Positions 54,846-62,588 of a stretch of DNA of 64,000 bases are shown here, piece after piece (the first letter of the stretch is position 1; each line of letters opens with the position of its first letter). Made by a program: the position numbers and the translations under genes. The notes below the pieces were generated by a model that worked only from the letters and a program-made list of their open reading frames with translations, ran no database searches and had not been told where the DNA came from. Source of the stretch: an uncultured Gammaproteobacteria bacterium. GTDB taxonomy: Bacteria; Pseudomonadota; Gammaproteobacteria; Arenicellales; JAANXG01. Where the stretch lies: NCBI GenBank assembly GCA_947259395.1, contig CAMYMN010000014.1:57494-121493 (forward strand). The letters run 5' to 3'.

Positions 54846-55655
54846 ATGAGTGCGAACTTCATGAAAAAGGCGATCCCGGTGGAATTTATCTATCAGGTAT
54901 TTTCACTGCTCGTCGCCGTTATCTTAGTCCATGCGCTCTATGTCGCCATGATCAGGCCCAACGCCGAGGCGTTCCTGCAAGCCGAGTCGCAGCGGATGCA
55001 GGCCGATCCCCAATACGTCCAGCAGCGGTCATTCTACGTGGTGGTACGCGACTTCGAGCAAGAAGCCTGTTTTGTGCTCATGCTGTGGGCATTTGCAATC
55101 ATGGGTTACAAAGGGACATTGATCTATCGGGAACGGCGTCTGCTCGATGCGGATCTCATTGGTGATGCGGGCGACGCGCCGATCACCCAGGACGATACCC
55201 AGGGGTTGTCGCGCCGCATGCAATCCTTACCCGCGCGTGCCCGGGGCCTGCTGCTGCCGCGCGCATTGACGGCGGCCTTGCATCGCTTTGCGGCAGCGGA
55301 CAACGTGCAGGGTGTTTCCGCCGCCTCACGCGAGGTGTGTCAGTCCGAAGCCGAACGTCTCGAGTCGGAACTGTCGATCATCCGCTACATCGCCTGGGCC
55401 ATTCCCTCGATTGGCTTCATCGGCACCGTGCGTGGCATCAGCGATGCGCTGGCGCAGGCGCACCGGGCGGTGGAAGGGGACATCACCGGGGTCACCCAAA
55501 GCCTGGGTGTGGCATTCAACTCAACGTTCATCGCCTTGGTAATCAGCATCGTCGTCATGTTCTTCGTGCATCAGCTGCAGCTTGCCCAGGAGCGGGTGGT
55601 GCTCGAGACCGAAGGTTATTGCGATCAGCGGCTGATCCGCCGCCTGCGACGATAG
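54846..55655 (+). CDS. MotA/TolQ/ExbB-type proton channel protein
   Basis: 269 residues from ATG 54846 (GTG 54843 also possible). Helices: VFSLLVAVILVHALYVAMIR (TM1), ACFVLMLWAFAIMGYKG (TM2), a cytoplasmic loop, then IAWAIPSIGFIGTVRGISDA (TM3) and SLGVAFNSTFIALVISIVVM (TM4). The P-x-x-G-x-x-G-T-V and G-V-A-F-x-x-T-x-x-x-L-x-I-S-I motifs are the conserved pore-helix motifs of this superfamily, in which five copies surround a dimeric B subunit. The next two genes encode candidate B subunits. It would use the proton or sodium gradient to do work in the envelope. Confidence 0.9.
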   Translation: MSANFMKKAIPVEFIYQVFSLLVAVILVHALYVAMIRPNAEAFLQAESQRMQADPQYVQQRSFYVVVRDFEQEACFVLMLWAFAIMGYKGTLIYRERRLLDADLIGDAGDAPITQDDTQGLSRRMQSLPARARGLLLPRALTAALHRFAAADNVQGVSAASREVCQSEAERLESELSIIRYIAWAIPSIGFIGTVRGISDALAQAHRAVEGDITGVTQSLGVAFNSTFIALVISIVVMFFVHQLQLAQERVVLETEGYCDQRLIRRLRR

Positions 55656-55676
55656 CGATCGCATCGCGGGCATCCT

Positions 55677-56789
55677 ATGGCCGCCCTCAGCCCACGCAGC
55701 AAACGACGCGGCATCAGCGTCTTCGGGCTCTCGTTTCTGGATGTCATGTTCTGTGGATTCGGTTCGGTCATCTTGTTGGTGATGATCGTTAACGCCGACA
55801 CCCTGACACGCCGCAAGCAAGTGCATCAGGATCTGCGCGGTGAGGTGTCGCGTCTCGAGACCGAGGTGGTGGCGGGCGAGCGCTATCTGGCCGAACTGCG
55901 AAACGTGCTCGATGAAATTGAACGCGAACGCGTGATCACCGAGGGCCGGTCTCGCGAGGTGTTGGACCGCATCCGGCAAATGCAGCCCGAGATCGCCACG
56001 TTTACCAAGGAGACGCAGTCGCAGCGTGAGCACGTCAACCGCCTCAAGTCGGATGTAAACAAACTCGATCAGGACCGGCAGAAGCTGGCCGCCGAACGGG
56101 AGAAGGAAAAAGCACAAGGCAGCAAGGTCAGGCGTTATATCGGCGAGGGAGATCGTCAATATTTGACTGGGCTGAAAATGGGCGGCAAGCGCGTGCTAAT
56201 CCTAGTGGATGCTTCCGCGAGTATGCTGGAAGAAACCATCGTCAACATCATCCGCTTGCGCAACCTTCCCGATGCGGTAAAACGCGACGCGCCCAAATGG
56301 CAACGCGCGGTGCGTACGGTAGAGTGGCTGCTTGCCCAGCTACCTGTCGAAAGCCGATATCAAATCTTTGCGTTCAATACAAAGGCGCGGCCGTTGATTG
56401 CGGGCACGGATAGAAAATGGCTGAACACCCGCGACACCGGCATACTCGATGAGGCGGTCGCGCGGCTGCGTGCGGTGGTGCCGGGCGGCGGTACCAGCCT
56501 GTACCACGCATTCGATGTGGCCGGTACGCTGACACCGCGGCCTGACAACATATTTCTCATCAGCGATGGTCTGCCCACCCAGGGAAAATCCAAGCCGGGA
56601 CGATCGCGGGTTTCCGGGGAGCAACGCCGTAAGTTGTTCCGCCGGGCCATCGACCGGCTGCCCGGCAACATACCTGTTAACACCATCTTGTTCCCCATCG
56701 AAGGGGATCCATTTGCCGCCAGCGAGTTCTGGAAACTGGCGTTATCGACCGCGGGGTCATTCCTGGCGCCGTCGCGGGACTGGCCATGA
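55677..56789 (+). CDS. MotB/ExbD-like N-terminal helix fused to a coiled coil and VWA domain
   Basis: 370 residues. Residues about 12-39 are the N-terminal membrane region GLSFLDVMFCGFGSVILLVM, with an Asp at its cytoplasmic side (Asp22). MotB, ExbD and TolR carry their proton-accepting Asp at the same place (for example 'PLIDV...' in ExbD). A long coiled coil (about 45-150) is followed by a von Willebrand A domain from about 165: MIDAS VLILVDASASMLEE (D-x-S-x-S), T in GGGTSLYHAF, D in FLISDGLPT. It overlaps the next gene by four bases. It probably forms the rod of the stator and presents a metal-binding VWA head. The Asp equivalence is inference. Confidence 0.85.
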   Translation: MAALSPRSKRRGISVFGLSFLDVMFCGFGSVILLVMIVNADTLTRRKQVHQDLRGEVSRLETEVVAGERYLAELRNVLDEIERERVITEGRSREVLDRIRQMQPEIATFTKETQSQREHVNRLKSDVNKLDQDRQKLAAEREKEKAQGSKVRRYIGEGDRQYLTGLKMGGKRVLILVDASASMLEETIVNIIRLRNLPDAVKRDAPKWQRAVRTVEWLLAQLPVESRYQIFAFNTKARPLIAGTDRKWLNTRDTGILDEAVARLRAVVPGGGTSLYHAFDVAGTLTPRPDNIFLISDGLPTQGKSKPGRSRVSGEQRRKLFRRAIDRLPGNIPVNTILFPIEGDPFAASEFWKLALSTAGSFLAPSRDWP

Positions 56790-57674
56790 GGCGCCGGCGC
56801 CGCGCCGTGGAGGCGTTTAGTATCTCTTTCCTCGACGTGATCTGCTGCGCATTCGGCGCCATTATCCTCGTGTTGGTGTTGTCCAAGACCGCTGAACCGC
56901 GGGTGTTGGAGGCGATTCGCGCCGACCTCAAGGAAGTGGTCGCCGACCTCAGCAAACAGATCTTCGAGATACGCGGCGACACGCAGGTCCTCAACCGGCA
57001 ACTCAACAGCAAACGCGAGCAGGTGTCCGAGATAAAACAGAGTCTCGCGCGGCTGATCGGAGATCTAGCGACCGTTCGCGGCGAGTTTACATCCGCGCAA
57101 CGCGATCTGGAGGTGCAGCGTGCGATCAGCGGGCGGCTGCAGTCGGCGAAGCAAGAACTCAGCGCCGAGATGCGGCGTCTGCTCGGCGAGGGATACCGCC
57201 GCCCCCCTGCGGACACCACCGTTGGCGGCATCCCGGTGGACAGCGAGTACATCATATTCATCATCGACACCTCGGGGAGTATGTTCAATTACGCCTGGGA
57301 GTTGATGCTAAGAAAGGTCGAGGAAACGCTGAGCATTTATCCGCAGGTCAAGGGCATCCAAGTGATGAACGACATGGGTGAGTACATGTTCTCGCAATAC
57401 GCGGGCAAATGGATTGTCGATACACCGGCGCGGCGCAAAGCGATCCGCCGCCGGCTCGCCACCTGGAATCCGTTCAGTAACAGCAGTCCGGTTGAAGGCA
57501 TCACCCGCGCCATCCGCACGTATTACGCGCCGGACAAGAAGATCAGCCTGTACGTGTTCGGTGACGAGTTCCGATGGCTTGGACACCACCGGTGTACGTT
57601 TCGCCGCCCTGATGCGCCTGCTCAGTGAGCGCAACGGCGGCACGTTCGTGGGCTTGAACACCATCAATCCGTAG
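56786..57674 (+). pseudogene. Second MotB/ExbD-like VWA protein, frameshifted near 57575
   Basis: The first frame runs from 56786 to 57628: AVEAFSISFLDVICCAFGAI as a membrane helix with the same Asp, a coiled coil (KEVVADLSKQIFEIRGDTQV, VSEIKQSLARLIGDL), and a VWA domain with MIDAS YIIFIIDTSGSMFNYA and KISLYVFGDEF. After 57570 it reads RWLGHHRCTF in the wrong frame. The expected end GLDTTGVRFAALMRLLSERN then GGTFVGLNTINP continues in another frame to TAG 57672-57674. A stretch of about 35-45 residues also seems to be lost. If real, the second B subunit is truncated; if an assembly fault, the pair is intact. Confidence 0.78.
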
Positions 57675-57912
57675 GCGTATTCAGCAACCGAGCGGATGAT
57701 CCGCAGGCGTTCCCGCAGCGGGTAAACTGTGGACGCGGCCTGCGCCGGCGCCGCAGCGCCACCCGGAAACCTATTGTAATTCCACACCTGCCGGTGGGAC
57801 GTCAATCGAAGCTATGTTGCTGGCGGTTGAAGGCGTAGAATAACCGACGTTCATGGTAGGTCATAGGTTGCATGAGACTGATGTCTCGAGTACCGCTAGG
57901 GGAGGCCGCCGA

Positions 57913-59556
57913 ATGCAGAACGAGAAAGCGGAAAGGTTTACGTCGAACGCCGGCCGGTTCTTGCTTCCCGCGGGTTTTGCCGCCGTCATCCTGTTGATGA
58001 TCCTGGTGGCCGCCATCGGCGCCGAGCGCATGGCTGAGAACAACCGCCGCATGGAAGAGATCGTCACCCAACATAATGTCAAGACCAACCTGGTCATGAC
58101 CATGTACACGGCGGCGCGGGAACGCTCAATTGCCCTACTCAGTATGGTGACCATGCGCGACCCGTTCGAGCGCGAGGAAAAATACGAATATTTCAATGAG
58201 CTCGCTACGCAATTTGCCGTAGCGCGAATCGAGTTGGGTGGGAAGAAGCTCGATCAACGGGAGCAGGCGCTCTATGAGCAGCAGGCCGCTCTGGTGCGCC
58301 TCGCAGTGCCGTTGCAAACCAAAGTGGTCGAACTGTTGGTTGAGGACGACGTCGACGCCGCCGTCGACATCCTGGTCAACCAAGCGATCCCGGCACAGGA
58401 CAATGTCCTCGCTCAGTTGCAGGCTATGTTGGACTATGAGCAGCAGTCGGCGCGCCGCGCGTTCGACGAAGCGAGCCAGGTCGTCCACAACACCACCGTG
58501 TTCATGATGTTATTGGCGCTGACCGCCATCCTGCTCAGCGCTATTATTGCTAACTTTGTCATCCGTAAGACGAGGCGTGATGAGAAAGCGTTGCGGGAAG
58601 CCAGGGACTATTTGGAAGAGCGGGTCAAAGCGCGCACCCATGAGCTTTCCGCCGCCTATGAAGATTTAAAAAACCACGAACGCGAGATTGAAATCAAGAA
58701 TCAGACCTTGGAGTCGTTATCGAACAAGCTCTCCAAATATTTGTCACCGCAAGTCTACGCATCGATCTTTTCCGGCAAGCAGGAAGTGCAGCTGACCAGC
58801 CGCCGTAAGAAATTAACGATCTTCTTTTCGGATATTGCCGGTTTCACCGAGGCCACCGACCGGATGGAATCGGAGGACCTCACCCAGTTGATCAACCGGT
58901 ATCTCACCGACATGTCGAAAGTCGCGCTGGAGCACGGCGCTACCATCGACAAGTACATCGGCGACGCGATCATGATTTTCTTCGGCGATCCCGAGACCCG
59001 CGGCGTCAAAGAGGATGCATTAGCATGTGTGAAGATGGCCATCGCTATGCAGCAGCGCATGGCGGAATTGGGCGCGGAATGGCGCGAGGCGGGGATCGAA
59101 ACGCCGCTGACCTGTCGTATCGGCATTCACACCGGCTACTGTACGGTGGGCAATTTTGGCAGCGAAGATCGTATGGACTACACCCTCATCGGCGGGGCAG
59201 TAAATTTGGCTTCGCGGCTCGAGCACGAGGCGTTGAGCGGCGGCATTTTGATCTCCTATGACACCTATGCCCACGTCAAGGACGAGGTCTATTGCGAAGA
59301 GATGGGTCAGCTACAGGTGCGCGGAATCGCCTACCCAATCGCCACCTACCGGGTGGTTGATCTGCACGCGAATCTGGACGCAGGCTATCGGGCCATTCAC
59401 ACCGAACTGCCGCATCTCAAACTGGACACCGATCCCCGATTGATGACCGAGCAAGAGCGACACGAAGCTGCGGCGGCGCTGCGCAAAGCGGCGGATCACC
59501 TGGTGCACAAAGACGCCGCGACGCTACCGCGAGCGAAGGTCCAGAAGCTGCGCTAA
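57913..59556 (+). CDS. Membrane-bound class III adenylate/guanylate cyclase
   Basis: 547 residues from ATG 57913 (GGGGAGG upstream). Two transmembrane helices (LLPAGFAAVILLMILVAAIG and TVFMMLLALTAILLSAIIANF) enclose a helical periplasmic sensor of about 155 residues that resembles four-helix bundle receptor domains. A coiled signalling helix (RDYLEERVKARTHELSAAYE) leads to the cyclase domain: metal Asp in FFSDIAGFTEAT and DAIMIFFGDP, Lys in IDKYIGDA, Thr in DYTLIGGAVN, N/R in VNLASRLEHEAL. The Lys and Thr pair fits ATP over GTP, so cAMP. It lies 238 bases after the VWA operon in the same direction, so it may respond to or control it; no direct proof. Confidence 0.9.
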   Translation: MQNEKAERFTSNAGRFLLPAGFAAVILLMILVAAIGAERMAENNRRMEEIVTQHNVKTNLVMTMYTAARERSIALLSMVTMRDPFEREEKYEYFNELATQFAVARIELGGKKLDQREQALYEQQAALVRLAVPLQTKVVELLVEDDVDAAVDILVNQAIPAQDNVLAQLQAMLDYEQQSARRAFDEASQVVHNTTVFMMLLALTAILLSAIIANFVIRKTRRDEKALREARDYLEERVKARTHELSAAYEDLKNHEREIEIKNQTLESLSNKLSKYLSPQVYASIFSGKQEVQLTSRRKKLTIFFSDIAGFTEATDRMESEDLTQLINRYLTDMSKVALEHGATIDKYIGDAIMIFFGDPETRGVKEDALACVKMAIAMQQRMAELGAEWREAGIETPLTCRIGIHTGYCTVGNFGSEDRMDYTLIGGAVNLASRLEHEALSGGILISYDTYAHVKDEVYCEEMGQLQVRGIAYPIATYRVVDLHANLDAGYRAIHTELPHLKLDTDPRLMTEQERHEAAAALRKAADHLVHKDAATLPRAKVQKLR

Positions 59557-59595
59557 AGTCAGCTCTTACGATTACCACAAGGCCCCGGCCCGATG

Positions 59596-59688
59596 TCATT
59601 GTTCCGCCGCGGCGGCCGACTGACCGATCCCCTTCGCCATCAACCGGTAGTCTTCGACAATATGCGGAGCCGTGAATTGTTTGGTCAG
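59596..59688 (-). CDS. Possible 30-residue tail or small ORF after the AhpD-like gene
   Basis: Overlapping the stop of the AhpD-like gene, a different frame reads TKQFTAPHIVEDYRLMAKGI then GQSAAAAEQ and stops at 59596-59598. No ATG begins it (CTG at 59688). It looks coding, so it may be the start or the tail of a lost gene or a frameshifted extension. Very short. Confidence 0.25.
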   Translation of the reverse strand: MTKQFTAPHIVEDYRLMAKGIGQSAAAAEQ

Positions 59689-60257
59689 TGATGCGCGACC
59701 TCGAGGATCGGCTGGCTGCCGGAAAACACCGGTTCCAGTACGACGCCCAGCGCATCGCCGAATTTACTGACCGCGATGTAGGTGGTGATGGTGAATACCG
59801 CTTCGACAATTTGCGGCTCGGTAAAATGCTTGTGCAACCGCTCCCACAATTCCTTTGAGACCTGATTCGCGTCGACACCGATCTGCACCGTGAGGTCCAT
59901 CAATGCCTTCTCGGCATCGGTGAAATGCGGGCTGTCCTTGTAACGGTCGCCGCCGATATCCGTAATCTTGTCTTCGGAGATCCCAAGACGCTTGCTCAGG
60001 GTCTCGTGTTGCACCACGCAGTACTGGCACTCATTCCGATGCGTCGCCTTGAGAATCAGGAGCTCCTTGGTGACCCAGTCCAGCGCGCCATCTTTCAAGA
60101 TTGCCATGATCAGATCGGTGAACACGGTGCCTAGCTCCGGCGTGTGGCCGAAGACCTTGAAGATATTCAACAGCATCTCAAATCGCGCCTCGGCCTTGTC
60201 ATAAAAGGCGAGGGTTTCAGGACTGGCCTGGTCACGCTCGACATAGGAAACGGTCAT
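59685..60257 (-). CDS. Carboxymuconolactone decarboxylase/AhpD-like protein
   Basis: 190 residues from ATG 60257 (AGGAGGATGAAGTA upstream, an ideal binding site). It contains FGHTPELGTVFTDLIMAILK, then DWVTKELLILKATHRNECQY with the CxxC-H motif ECQYCVVQH, and FTEPQIVEAVFTITTYIAVS. The pattern is that of AhpD-like alkylhydroperoxidase-fold proteins of unknown substrate. It may act in peroxide defence or be a redox carrier. Longer than the cassette-encoded relative at 25697. Confidence 0.88.
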   Translation of the reverse strand: MTVSYVERDQASPETLAFYDKAEARFEMLLNIFKVFGHTPELGTVFTDLIMAILKDGALDWVTKELLILKATHRNECQYCVVQHETLSKRLGISEDKITDIGGDRYKDSPHFTDAEKALMDLTVQIGVDANQVSKELWERLHKHFTEPQIVEAVFTITTYIAVSKFGDALGVVLEPVFSGSQPILEVAHH

Positions 60258-60449
60258 TACTTCATCCTCCTGGTTGGTTGGGAACGCATGTTCAACGGTA
60301 TTGGTGTCAGGGCGCAATATCAAATTGGGCGTAATACCCATTGCTGTCTCGCTCAGACATTAGGCGAATAATTGATGTCATAACAATCCAGGCGAGACAT
60401 CTGGCCCGTTATTGGTGAATTCGATTTCTCGATGTCATTCGGACCATTA

Positions 60450-60660
60450 ACATATCATTCTGAAGCGAAGAATTCGTCCTGTCGGCGGTCGTGTCGAGCA
60501 ATGCTTACATGCGTCGTTCTGAGCAACGCGAAGAATCTCACCATGGCTGACGATGGCAGCGCGTTTGAGAGGGTGAGATCCTTCGGTGCGGTGCACCTCA
60601 GGATGACAATCGTAGGGCCTGCATTGAGCGAAGTCGAAGGAGCCTGCCCTGAATCGTGAC
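60450..60660. repeat. Interspersed repeat copies
   Basis: Three related stretches lie between 60455 and 60660: CATTCTGAAGCGAAGAATTC, GTTCTGAGCAACGCGAAGAA, and GAGCGAAGTCGAAGGAGCCT. The last is the inverse of the copy near 46051. The 440 bases between 60257 and 60696 contain no gene that I can support. Confidence 0.6.
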
Positions 60661-60695
60661 TGGGACAGCAATAGCTTGGCACGGTAAATGCGCGT

Positions 60696-60881
60696 CTAAT
60701 CACATTCAATGCAGTTGAGTTCATGGCCAATGTGATTGTGGCGTTCCGTGGGATCGACCACCCATGGCCGGTTTTGCCACGGCGGGCGATGGCGCACGTG
60801 TTGCGTGTGCGAACATTCGAGGTCCGCCACCCAGTCTCCGAGTTCATCCTGATGAAAGCCGATAATCTTGCGTCTTGCCAT
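60696..60881 (-). CDS. DUF3565 small protein
   Basis: 61 residues from ATG 60881 (an upstream ATG at 60923 is rejected, as it gives unrelated sequence). IIGFHQDELGDWVADLECSH then TQHVRHRPPWQNRPWV is the DUF3565 signature; the histidines and cysteines (ECSH, ELNCIECD) suggest metal binding. Function unknown. It lies 13 bases after the histone-deacetylase-like gene, probably in one operon. Confidence 0.88.
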   Translation of the reverse strand: MARRKIIGFHQDELGDWVADLECSHTQHVRHRPPWQNRPWVVDPTERHNHIGHELNCIECD

Positions 60882-60894
60882 GGGATGCGCGGGT

Positions 60895-61851
60895 TCACGC
60901 TTCCGATCGCGGAATGCCGGCAAGCACCTTCAGGTGTTGCTCGACGCACAACGCAATGACCTCGAGGCTGTAACCGCCCTCGAGCATCGAAATTAGAATT
61001 CCGTTCGCGTGTTTGTTCGCGGCTTCCAACAGACGCTCGCTCATCCACGCATAGAACTCGGTGCTGAGATTGATTTGTGCCAACGGATCCTGACGGTGGG
61101 CGTCGAATCCCGCTGAGATCAGCACCGCACTCGGTTTGAACTCATCGATCTTGGGCATGATCCGTTCCGTGAACGCAAGCTGATAATCGGCATCGCCGCA
61201 GCCGGCCGGCATCGGACAATTCAGCGTCGCCCCCGCGCCCTGCCCGACGCCGGTTTCCGTATAGGCGCCAGTTCCGGGATAAAATGGGAACTGATGGAGA
61301 CTGACGTACAGAACCGATGGGTCTTCCTCGAAACTGTGCTGGGTGCCGTTGCCGTGGTGGACGTCCCAGTCGAGAATCACAATCTTGTCCAGGCCATGTT
61401 TTTTCTGAAGATAGCGGGCGGTGATGGCGACATTGTTGAACAGGCAAAAACCCATGGCCGCATTTACCTCCGCGTGATGCCCTGGCGGACGGACCAGCGC
61501 AAAACCGTTATCCACTTCACGGCTCACGACGCGGTCGGCAAGCTCCAGCGTGCCGCCGGCCGCCAACAGGGCAACGTCGAAGGACTCCCGGCTCACGCCG
61601 ACGTCCGGCGTATCGACAAACGGCACGCCGCTGGCAATTTCTTCCGCGGCCCGGTCGATATACCCGCCACTATGAATGTTCTCTACCCATTCCCGATCGG
61701 CCGCACGGGGTGCGAATTGTTTTAAGCTTGCAAACCACGATTGGTTCTCCAAATGTGACATCGTGGCCATCAGGCGCTCGGGCCGTTCCGGATGTCCGGC
61801 ACCGGCGTTGTGGTCCAAAAAGCGTTTGTCGTACACAAATCCCGTGGCCAT
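60895..61851 (-). CDS. Histone deacetylase-family amidohydrolase
   Basis: 318 residues. It contains HNAGAGHPERPERLMATMSH, RPPGHHAEVNAAMGFCLFNN, then VILDWDVHHGNGTQHSFEED with zinc-binding Asp/His, and LISAGFDAHRQDPLAQINLS for the second zinc Asp. The full set of HDAC/acetylpolyamine amidohydrolase motifs is present. In bacteria such enzymes deacetylate polyamines or protein lysines. It is followed by the DUF3565 gene and preceded by a DUF2889 gene (30-base gap). Confidence 0.93.
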   Translation of the reverse strand: MATGFVYDKRFLDHNAGAGHPERPERLMATMSHLENQSWFASLKQFAPRAADREWVENIHSGGYIDRAAEEIASGVPFVDTPDVGVSRESFDVALLAAGGTLELADRVVSREVDNGFALVRPPGHHAEVNAAMGFCLFNNVAITARYLQKKHGLDKIVILDWDVHHGNGTQHSFEEDPSVLYVSLHQFPFYPGTGAYTETGVGQGAGATLNCPMPAGCGDADYQLAFTERIMPKIDEFKPSAVLISAGFDAHRQDPLAQINLSTEFYAWMSERLLEAANKHANGILISMLEGGYSLEVIALCVEQHLKVLAGIPRSEA

Positions 61852-61881
61852 CAGATTGTCTCCTCGCCGCTTCGGTGATCG

Positions 61882-62478
61882 TTATGATATCGGCGATTTC
61901 GCATGATCACCCTCGGTGTTCTCCTCCGGTTGGTGGTAGGCCGGCCATAATCGTTTGACGACTTCGCTGCCGGGCGCGTAGGCGTGGCAGGTGCTCAGCA
62001 ATATAGGCGGTTTTTGTGGACGGCTATCTGGTTTGAGATGCCGTCGCGCCTTGATCGGATAGATCGCCTGAAACGCGGTGGTGGCCACCGGCCCCAGCAA
62101 CTCGCGTAGATGGGTACAACCGTTGACGCCGCCGACGCGTTGGTTTATTTCTTTGCGCCAACCGGGCCGGATCTGGATACCCTTGAGCTCGTCAAAGCTG
62201 TGCGTGGCGTCAGGGCAAATACGATAGGGACCGTAGTCGGTAATCGCCTCGACATCCTGGATAATAAAGTCCTCATCGACGGTTAAACGCAGCCACATCT
62301 CATGTATCGGCTCACCGGATGTGATCTCTCCGCGGTCGTGGTTGGGAAAGCTATAGGTTTTGGTATCCACCAAATGGCCTTCGATGTCCCACAGTCCATC
62401 GTCGCGACGGTAGCCCTGGCACTCGATGTGGCGTTGATGAATGAGTTCGCGATTGGTGCTCGGTTTGGATAAAGACAT
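61882..62478 (-). CDS. DUF2889 domain protein
   Basis: 198 residues from ATG 62478 (ATG 62487 is also possible). It opens NRELIHQRHIECQGYRRDDG and contains LWDIEGHLVDTKTYSFPNHD, EMWLRLTVDEDFIIQDVEAI and GWRKEINQRVGGVNGCTHLR. This is the DUF2889 signature, with the DGLWDIEGHLxDTK start and C-T-H-L motif. Function unknown. Confidence 0.88.
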   Translation of the reverse strand: MSLSKPSTNRELIHQRHIECQGYRRDDGLWDIEGHLVDTKTYSFPNHDRGEITSGEPIHEMWLRLTVDEDFIIQDVEAITDYGPYRICPDATHSFDELKGIQIRPGWRKEINQRVGGVNGCTHLRELLGPVATTAFQAIYPIKARRHLKPDSRPQKPPILLSTCHAYAPGSEVVKRLWPAYHQPEENTEGDHAKSPIS

Positions 62479-62588
62479 GACGGCCACATGTTAAGTAGCG
62501 AGTTTAAGGTAACAAGCGCAGAGTCGCATGACGCTTGACGTGTATCACGACGTGCGCGCCTGTCTCATTTGTATTTGTCAATTTGCGA

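Noticed and set aside
54843..57674. Plain ExbB-ExbD or Tol-Pal operon
   Set aside because: No TonB, TolA, TolB or Pal and no short ExbD; the second subunits carry VWA domains instead.
54843..57674. Zorya-type defence system
   Set aside because: No ZorC/ZorD/ZorE-like helicase or nuclease genes are present, and the B-subunit candidates lack an OmpA-like domain.
59604..59620. CCGCCGCGGCGG palindrome as a terminator
   Set aside because: No loop and no T-run; it lies inside a possible coding tail of Ala codons.
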